From the NCBI GenBank assembly GCA_002438685.1, contig DJQG01000118.1, positions 1-9,615 of the forward strand: a stretch of 9,615 nucleotides of DNA, written 5' to 3'. Positions within the stretch are counted from its first letter, which is position 1. Every line of letters begins with the position of its first letter. Origin of the DNA: Ruminococcaceae bacterium UBA6392 (GTDB lineage: Bacteria; Bacillota; Clostridia; Oscillospirales; Acutalibacteraceae). The notes under the pieces were generated by a model, which saw only the letters and a program-made list of their open reading frames with translations, had not been told where the DNA came from and ran no database searches. This document shows, one piece after another, positions 6,103 through 9,615 of the stretch. Made by a program: the position numbers and the translations under genes.

Positions 6103-7579
6103 ACAGAATGATGCAGATGAGTCCGCTGCATCCCTCGTTGATGACTTTTTCGAGCGTCTCCTGCAGTTTCATGCGCGCCGCGGTGGGCATACGGTAGAGC
6201 TTGTTGTGCAGTCCCTCGTTAACGAGCTCATGCAGGGACTTGCCGAAGATATTCGACTCCCATATCTTTGTCGGATCCTCCTCAAACTCCTTGAGCATAT
6301 AGTTGACAAGTTCTTCGGACTGGGACTCCGAGCCGACTATCGGCGCGACCTCTGTTGTTATATTCGCCTTCATCATGTGTATCGACGGAGCGGAGGCGCG
6401 CAGGCGCACGCCGTATCTGCCGCCCTGGCGCATTATCTCCGGCTCTTCGAGGCTCAGTTCATCGAGCGACGGCATGACTATTCCGTAGCCCGTCGCTTCG
6501 ACCTCATCAAGCGCACCCTTGAGCCGCTCATATTCGCGGCGCACGGCGGCGAGTTCGCGCATACAGCTCATCAGATCCTGCTCGCCGGAGATTTCGAGCC
6601 CTGTCTCCTCGGCGAGTATTTTATAGAAGAGACTGCCGTCTATCTGCGCCTCTATCCGCGCCGCGCCGCAGGACAGATCCATCTTCGCTATCTTTGCGCC
6701 CGTCACATATTCGCACGAGCAGATATCCTCGGCGAGGTGTTTTACGTCGCGGAGGGTGCGGAGATTCTGCGCCGCTTCGCTCACGGCGCTGCAAAGTCCC
6801 GACCGCAGCCAATGATCGCGGCTGAGAGTCATAGCCCAACCCGGCAGACCGACGCTGACTTCTTTGACGGGGAACTCGAAGAGCACCTGAGTGAGAATCT
6901 CTTTTATCTCCTCTTCGCCTATCTTGAGGCAGTTCACGGGCATGACGGGCACGCCGTATTTATCGGTCAGCGACGCCGCCATATTTTTGACTTCGTCGGA
7001 CTCGGGATTCGTGCTGTTCAAGAGGACAACAAACGGCTTTTTGAGACCTTTTAGCTCAGATATTACCCTGCCTTCGGCTTCTTCGTATTCGCTGCGCGGA
7101 ATCTCGCTTATCGAGCCGTCGGTCGTTATGACAAGACCTATTGTCGAATGTTCGCTGATGACCTTCTGCGTGCCTATCTCCGCCGCCATATTGAACGGTA
7201 TCTCATGCTCGAACCACGGGGTTTTTACCATTCGCGGACTCTCGCCCTCGATATAGCCGAGGGAGCTCGGGACGATATATCCCACGCAGTCTATGAGCCG
7301 CACGCGGAATGTCGCCTCCGATTGGAGCGATATCTCGACCGCGTTTTCGGGAATGAATTTCGGCTCGGTGGTCATTATTGTGCGCCCCGCCGCGGACTGC
7401 GGGAGCTCATCGGTCGCGCGGTCGCGCACGCTCTGGCTCTCGATATTCGGCAGAACGAGGGCATCCATGAAACGCTTTATAAATGTTGATTTTCCGGTTC
7501 TGACAGGGCCGACAACGCCGATATAAATATCGCCCTGAGTGCGCTTTGCAATGTCGCTGTAAATATTTCTCTCCTGCAC
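6101..7579 (-). CDS. spoIVA: Stage IV sporulation protein A, spore coat ATPase
   Basis: SpoIVA is the ATPase that polymerises on the outer forespore membrane to form the basement layer of the spore coat, and it is also needed for cortex formation. The 492-residue product has the same length as the B. subtilis protein. Visible features are the Walker A loop GPVRTGKS (24-31, Lys30), the sensor threonines Thr70-Thr71 in IMTTEP, a Walker B-like LIDCVG with Asp97, and the conserved C-terminus ending GLICIIL. The start is a GTG at 7579 with GAGGAGG 8 bases upstream; this ribosome site overlaps the stop codon of the preceding sipL-like gene (12-base gap), so the two are cotranscribed and probably coupled. 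Expression is expected in the mother cell under sigma-E, inferred from the family rather than seen as a promoter. Confidence 0.97.
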   Translation of the reverse strand: MQERNIYSDIAKRTQGDIYIGVVGPVRTGKSTFIKRFMDALVLPNIESQSVRDRATDELPQSAAGRTIMTTEPKFIPENAVEISLQSEATFRVRLIDCVGYIVPSSLGYIEGESPRMVKTPWFEHEIPFNMAAEIGTQKVISEHSTIGLVITTDGSISEIPRSEYEEAEGRVISELKGLKKPFVVLLNSTNPESDEVKNMAASLTDKYGVPVMPVNCLKIGEEEIKEILTQVLFEFPVKEVSVGLPGWAMTLSRDHWLRSGLCSAVSEAAQNLRTLRDVKHLAEDICSCEYVTGAKIAKMDLSCGAARIEAQIDGSLFYKILAEETGLEISGEQDLMSCMRELAAVRREYERLKGALDEVEATGYGIVMPSLDELSLEEPEIMRQGGRYGVRLRASAPSIHMMKANITTEVAPIVGSESQSEELVNYMLKEFEEDPTKIWESNIFGKSLHELVNEGLHNKLYRMPTAARMKLQETLEKVINEGCSGLICIIL

Positions 7580-7591
7580 GGTTATCCCTCC

Positions 7592-9109
7592 TCAGACTCC
7601 GGGTATCAGCAGCATGCATTTCTGCGCCACCGTTTCGCCCGTTATGCCGTTTTCCTGCTCCACCGCTTCGACGGTCGTGTTATACCGCCTCGCGATATCC
7701 CATATCTCCTCGCCCGCATCCGCAAAATAGACCGTCAGCGCGGCGCCGCCCGTCTTTTTGCCGTCGGAATCGGAGCATTCTATAGAAGTGACGGTCTTGC
7801 GGCGGACGCTGTCGAAGATACAGCCGGAGATATTCATCTCGACCCTGACATCGGCGCTTCCCGAAGCGCAGGCGGCACTCGCGGCGGTTATCTCGATACA
7901 CGGCGAGCATCTGAGATCGCCGCACTTTCTGACTGCTCGGCGATATTCGTAGTTCGTCTGCCGCTGGGCGTAGCAGGGCTGGGATTCGGCATCGGTATAG
8001 AGAAAATGGAGCGTCAGTTCGCCGGAGATTATTATTCCGTCGGAGTCCTGCGCCACGCTCTTGGATAAGTCGGAGCACCAGAGAGCCAAAATCTGCCTCG
8101 CCTCCGGCAGATCCTGCGTGCTGCGGCAGGTGAAAGTATCGTTGAATTTATCGGCGATGACCGCAAAATCGGCATTGCGGCTCTTTGTTTCAAGGTCGCA
8201 GCAGACGGAATAGGCGTCGGTGACGGTCGGAAAGCTCAGCTCGCGATAGGCCTTGACTCCCGCGCCGACGCGCGCGCTGATATCAATCAGTCTGTTGTCG
8301 CCCGCCTGATCGGCTTTCGGCAGAACTTCGAGCGAAGTGACGGGCAGGCAGACGCAGCAGGTGCAGTCCTCGTCAATGCCATCGAGATTTATTATCTGGC
8401 TTATCGGCATGGAATGGCCGAAGCTGAATATCTCGCCGCCCTCGCCGCAGCAGACTGCGCTGACGGTGAGTTCGCCTTTGACGAGCAGTTTGTTGCTGAT
8501 GACTTTTATCTCCTGCGCGAGCGCCGCCGCCTGCGCGCTCAGCACGCAGGACACAGCCGGGTCGCCGTCGGGCAGAGGCACGGTCTCGCTCATCGGGAAC
8601 GCGGTCTCGGTACAGGCGACGAGGCTCGCGATGCGGCTGTCGCAGCTTCTGAGCTGGATCCCCGCGCCTTCGGCTCCGGTTATTATCTCCTCTTCTTTTA
8701 CTCCGGATATGCCGAACGCCACGCTGACCACGGCATGGATATCGAGCCTGCGCGGGCTGACGGCGCGGCAGTTGGCATACTGAGTATAGGCGCGCACATT
8801 CACGCAGCAGTTTTCATCAGCGCCCTTGAGATCGGCGTATTTTGAAAACGGATATGTCTGCTCGAAGCAGCAGACCGTCCCCTGCTCGTCGGCATAGATG
8901 ACGCACACGCCGGCTGAACCGTCCGCCGTCGCTCTGTCGCCCGCGGTCTGGACTGCAGTTATGCGCGGAGTGACAAGACATTTGAGCACGCGCCTGATAT
9001 CCGGGCAATAATCCGGCAGGGTTATATCGGCATCTATTGGCTGTTCCGCAGTGCAGCTGCCGAGCGTCTCTTCGACACCGACCGACTGCGTTATAACGTT
9101 GATTTGCAT
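7592..9109 (-). CDS. sipL: SipL-like spore coat assembly protein (SPOCS/DUF3794 + LysM)
   Basis: The 505-residue protein has three SPOCS (DUF3794)-like segments at about residues 28-130, 200-285 and 355-435, with hallmarks ITLPDYCPDIRRVL and VSPRRLDIHAVVSV, and a C-terminal LysM domain at about 458-503 (EEIWDIARRYNTTVEAVEQENGI). This architecture is that of C. difficile SipL, which binds SpoIVA through its LysM domain and takes the place of Bacillus SpoVM in coat and cortex assembly. Location directly before spoIVA in the same operon strongly supports the call. It is unusually rich in cysteine (30 residues, many paired). The ATG at 9109 follows AAGGAGAGG; a longer frame to 9214 would run into the CIRCE operator. 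Other DUF3794-LysM proteins exist in Clostridia, so the exact orthology is inferred. Confidence 0.85.
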   Translation of the reverse strand: MQINVITQSVGVEETLGSCTAEQPIDADITLPDYCPDIRRVLKCLVTPRITAVQTAGDRATADGSAGVCVIYADEQGTVCCFEQTYPFSKYADLKGADENCCVNVRAYTQYANCRAVSPRRLDIHAVVSVAFGISGVKEEEIITGAEGAGIQLRSCDSRIASLVACTETAFPMSETVPLPDGDPAVSCVLSAQAAALAQEIKVISNKLLVKGELTVSAVCCGEGGEIFSFGHSMPISQIINLDGIDEDCTCCVCLPVTSLEVLPKADQAGDNRLIDISARVGAGVKAYRELSFPTVTDAYSVCCDLETKSRNADFAVIADKFNDTFTCRSTQDLPEARQILALWCSDLSKSVAQDSDGIIISGELTLHFLYTDAESQPCYAQRQTNYEYRRAVRKCGDLRCSPCIEITAASAACASGSADVRVEMNISGCIFDSVRRKTVTSIECSDSDGKKTGGAALTVYFADAGEEIWDIARRYNTTVEAVEQENGITGETVAQKCMLLIPGV

Positions 9110-9203
9110 CGCATTCCTCTCCTTAACAGAAAATGTCAATGCATTTATATTCCGCCCATGTCCCGCGTATGATAAAAACCTGTGCGGTGTTTCTAAAAGC
9201 ACT

Positions 9204-9230
9204 TTAGCACTCATTCAATTAGAGTGCTAA
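9204..9230. promoter_or_regulatory. CIRCE operator (HrcA binding site)
   Basis: TTAGCACTC (9204-9212), nine bases, GAGTGCTAA (9222-9230): a perfect match to the CIRCE inverted repeat bound by the heat-shock repressor HrcA. The natural target is the plus-strand Hsp20 gene, although its start codon is about 190 bases away. The site also lies about 95 bases upstream of the divergent sipL start. Confidence 0.95.
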
Positions 9231-9264
9231 GTATTTACAATTTGTTCACATATCACTGTATTCT

Positions 9265-9293
9265 TTTTTAACAAAGCAGGGGTACTATATAAT
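9265..9293 (+). promoter_or_regulatory. Candidate hsp20 promoter
   Basis: TATAAT at 9288-9293 is a perfect -10; the best -35 at 17 bases is the weak TTTTTA (9265-9270). This would start the RNA near 9300, with a leader of about 123 bases. A second option, TTTACA (9234-9239) and TGTATT (9257-9262), also 17 bases apart, lies right beside the CIRCE element and fits HrcA control better, but its -10 is poorer. The sequence does not decide between them. Confidence 0.4.
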
Positions 9294-9301
9294 CAAACGA
9301 A

Positions 9302-9352
9302 GGGAGCGAGAGCCCCCGGAGAAGAAAGAGAGTGAGTCCGATGGAAATCGGA
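9302..9352 (+). other. Two small GNRA-type hairpins in the hsp20 leader
   Basis: GGGAGC-GAGA-GCCCCC (9302-9317) folds into a five-pair stem with one A-C mismatch and a GAGA loop. TCCGAT-GGAA-ATCGGA (9337-9352) is a perfect six-pair stem with a GGAA loop. Both loops follow the GNRA pattern. They lie well before the ribosome site at 9410-9414 and may shield or stabilise the 5' end of the transcript. Confidence 0.45.
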
Positions 9353-9422
9353 GAGCAGTCAGACAAATAAAAACAACCACTTCAATATGAATAGCAATAA
9401 ACAACAAACGGAGGAATCAATT

Positions 9423-9615
9423 ATGTTTGAACTTACACCTTATGAACGCAGACATCAGCGTGCACTCTTTAATCCTTTCAGAGATATGGAAAACTTCGAG
9501 AAGAACTTCTGGGGCGACATGACCGCAACAGACTTCAAGACCGATATAAAGGACAACGGCAAGGAATATGTGCTCGAGGCAGAGCTGCCCGGATTCAAGA
9601 AGGAAGACATTCACG
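9423..9615 (+). CDS. Hsp20/alpha-crystallin small heat shock protein (partial, 5' part)
   Basis: The first 64 residues are present and the gene continues beyond the right edge. The N-terminus (FELTPYERRHQRALFNPFRDM) and the start of the alpha-crystallin domain (FKTDIKDNGKEYVLEAELPGFKKEDIH) are typical of clostridial Hsp18/Hsp20 proteins. These are ATP-independent chaperones that hold unfolding proteins in the cytoplasm during heat stress. The ATG at 9423 has GGAGG 8 bases upstream. A perfect CIRCE element upstream indicates control by HrcA, and a long leader suggests possible RNA-level control as well. The end of the domain and the C-terminal tail cannot be seen. Confidence 0.95.
   Translation, partial: MFELTPYERRHQRALFNPFRDMENFEKNFWGDMTATDFKTDIKDNGKEYVLEAELPGFKKEDIH

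Larger units (their letters stand above)
9110..9422. other. Divergent control region between sipL and hsp20
   Basis: These 313 bases hold no gene. From left to right they contain the sipL ribosome site (AAGGAGAGG, next to 9109), a weak minus-strand promoter candidate (TTTAGA at 9192-9197, TATCAT at 9169-9174, 17-base spacer), the CIRCE operator, AT-rich sequence with candidate hsp20 promoters, and a GA-rich leader with two small hairpins ending in the hsp20 ribosome site. No clear sigma-E promoter for sipL was found; CATACGCG on the minus strand resembles its -10 but lacks a matching -35. Confidence 0.6.

Noticed and set aside
6206..7054. Long plus-strand open frame inside spoIVA
   Set aside because: It is antisense to a highly conserved gene, with no start signals; its length follows from codon bias.
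9160..9185. Sigma-E promoter for sipL (CATACGCG on the minus strand)
   Set aside because: The -10 resemblance is partial and no ATATT-like -35 lies 14-15 bases upstream; it cannot be supported although sigma-E control is expected.
9385..9425. RNA thermometer (ROSE or fourU type) at the hsp20 ribosome site
   Set aside because: No U-run or UYGCU segment is placed to pair with the GGAGG; the sequence before it is A-rich and looks open.

Overview
The window reads as a chromosomal piece of a spore-forming, anaerobic-type Firmicute, most likely a member of the Clostridia. The reasons are the spoIVA gene next to a SipL-type (SPOCS/DUF3794 plus LysM) gene, a CIRCE operator in front of a small heat-shock gene, Bacillus-type LexA boxes, NrdR, strong GGAGG ribosome sites with some GTG/TTG starts, and frequent ATA isoleucine codons. 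No mobile element, CRISPR array, rRNA or tRNA was seen.

Layout. Positions 23-1504 (minus strand) hold an acyltransferase-3 membrane protein followed by nrdR, with a promoter just upstream of the acyltransferase. Positions 1564-2340 (minus) hold a sugar phosphate isomerase/epimerase-type TIM barrel protein. Diverging from it, 2431-2706 (plus) encodes an unrecognised two-helix membrane protein, closed by a terminator. Positions 2854-3864 (plus) encode a membrane-anchored metallo-beta-lactamase-fold protein. It converges on the next operon, and the two share a bidirectional terminator.

The most interesting part is 3903-6044 (minus). It is a two-gene operon of a radical SAM/helix-hairpin-helix protein (TIGR03916-like) and its DUF4130 partner (TIGR03915-like), a widespread pair predicted to act in DNA repair or modification whose chemistry is, to my knowledge, unknown. 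Its promoter has near-consensus -35 and -10 boxes. One LexA (SOS) box lies inside the spacer and a second covers the expected transcription start. The radical SAM protein also carries a canonical sliding-clamp binding motif, QLSLF, near its C-terminus. Together these point to an SOS-induced, clamp-recruited DNA repair system.

Positions 6101-9109 (minus) form a sporulation operon: a SipL-like coat-assembly protein and then the SpoIVA ATPase, with the spoIVA ribosome site overlapping the sipL stop codon. In C. difficile these two proteins bind each other during spore coat and cortex assembly. The last 313 non-coding bases (9110-9422) hold the divergent control region of sipL and an Hsp20 gene. 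They include a perfect CIRCE operator and a long hsp20 leader with two small GNRA-type hairpins. The Hsp20 gene runs off the right edge.
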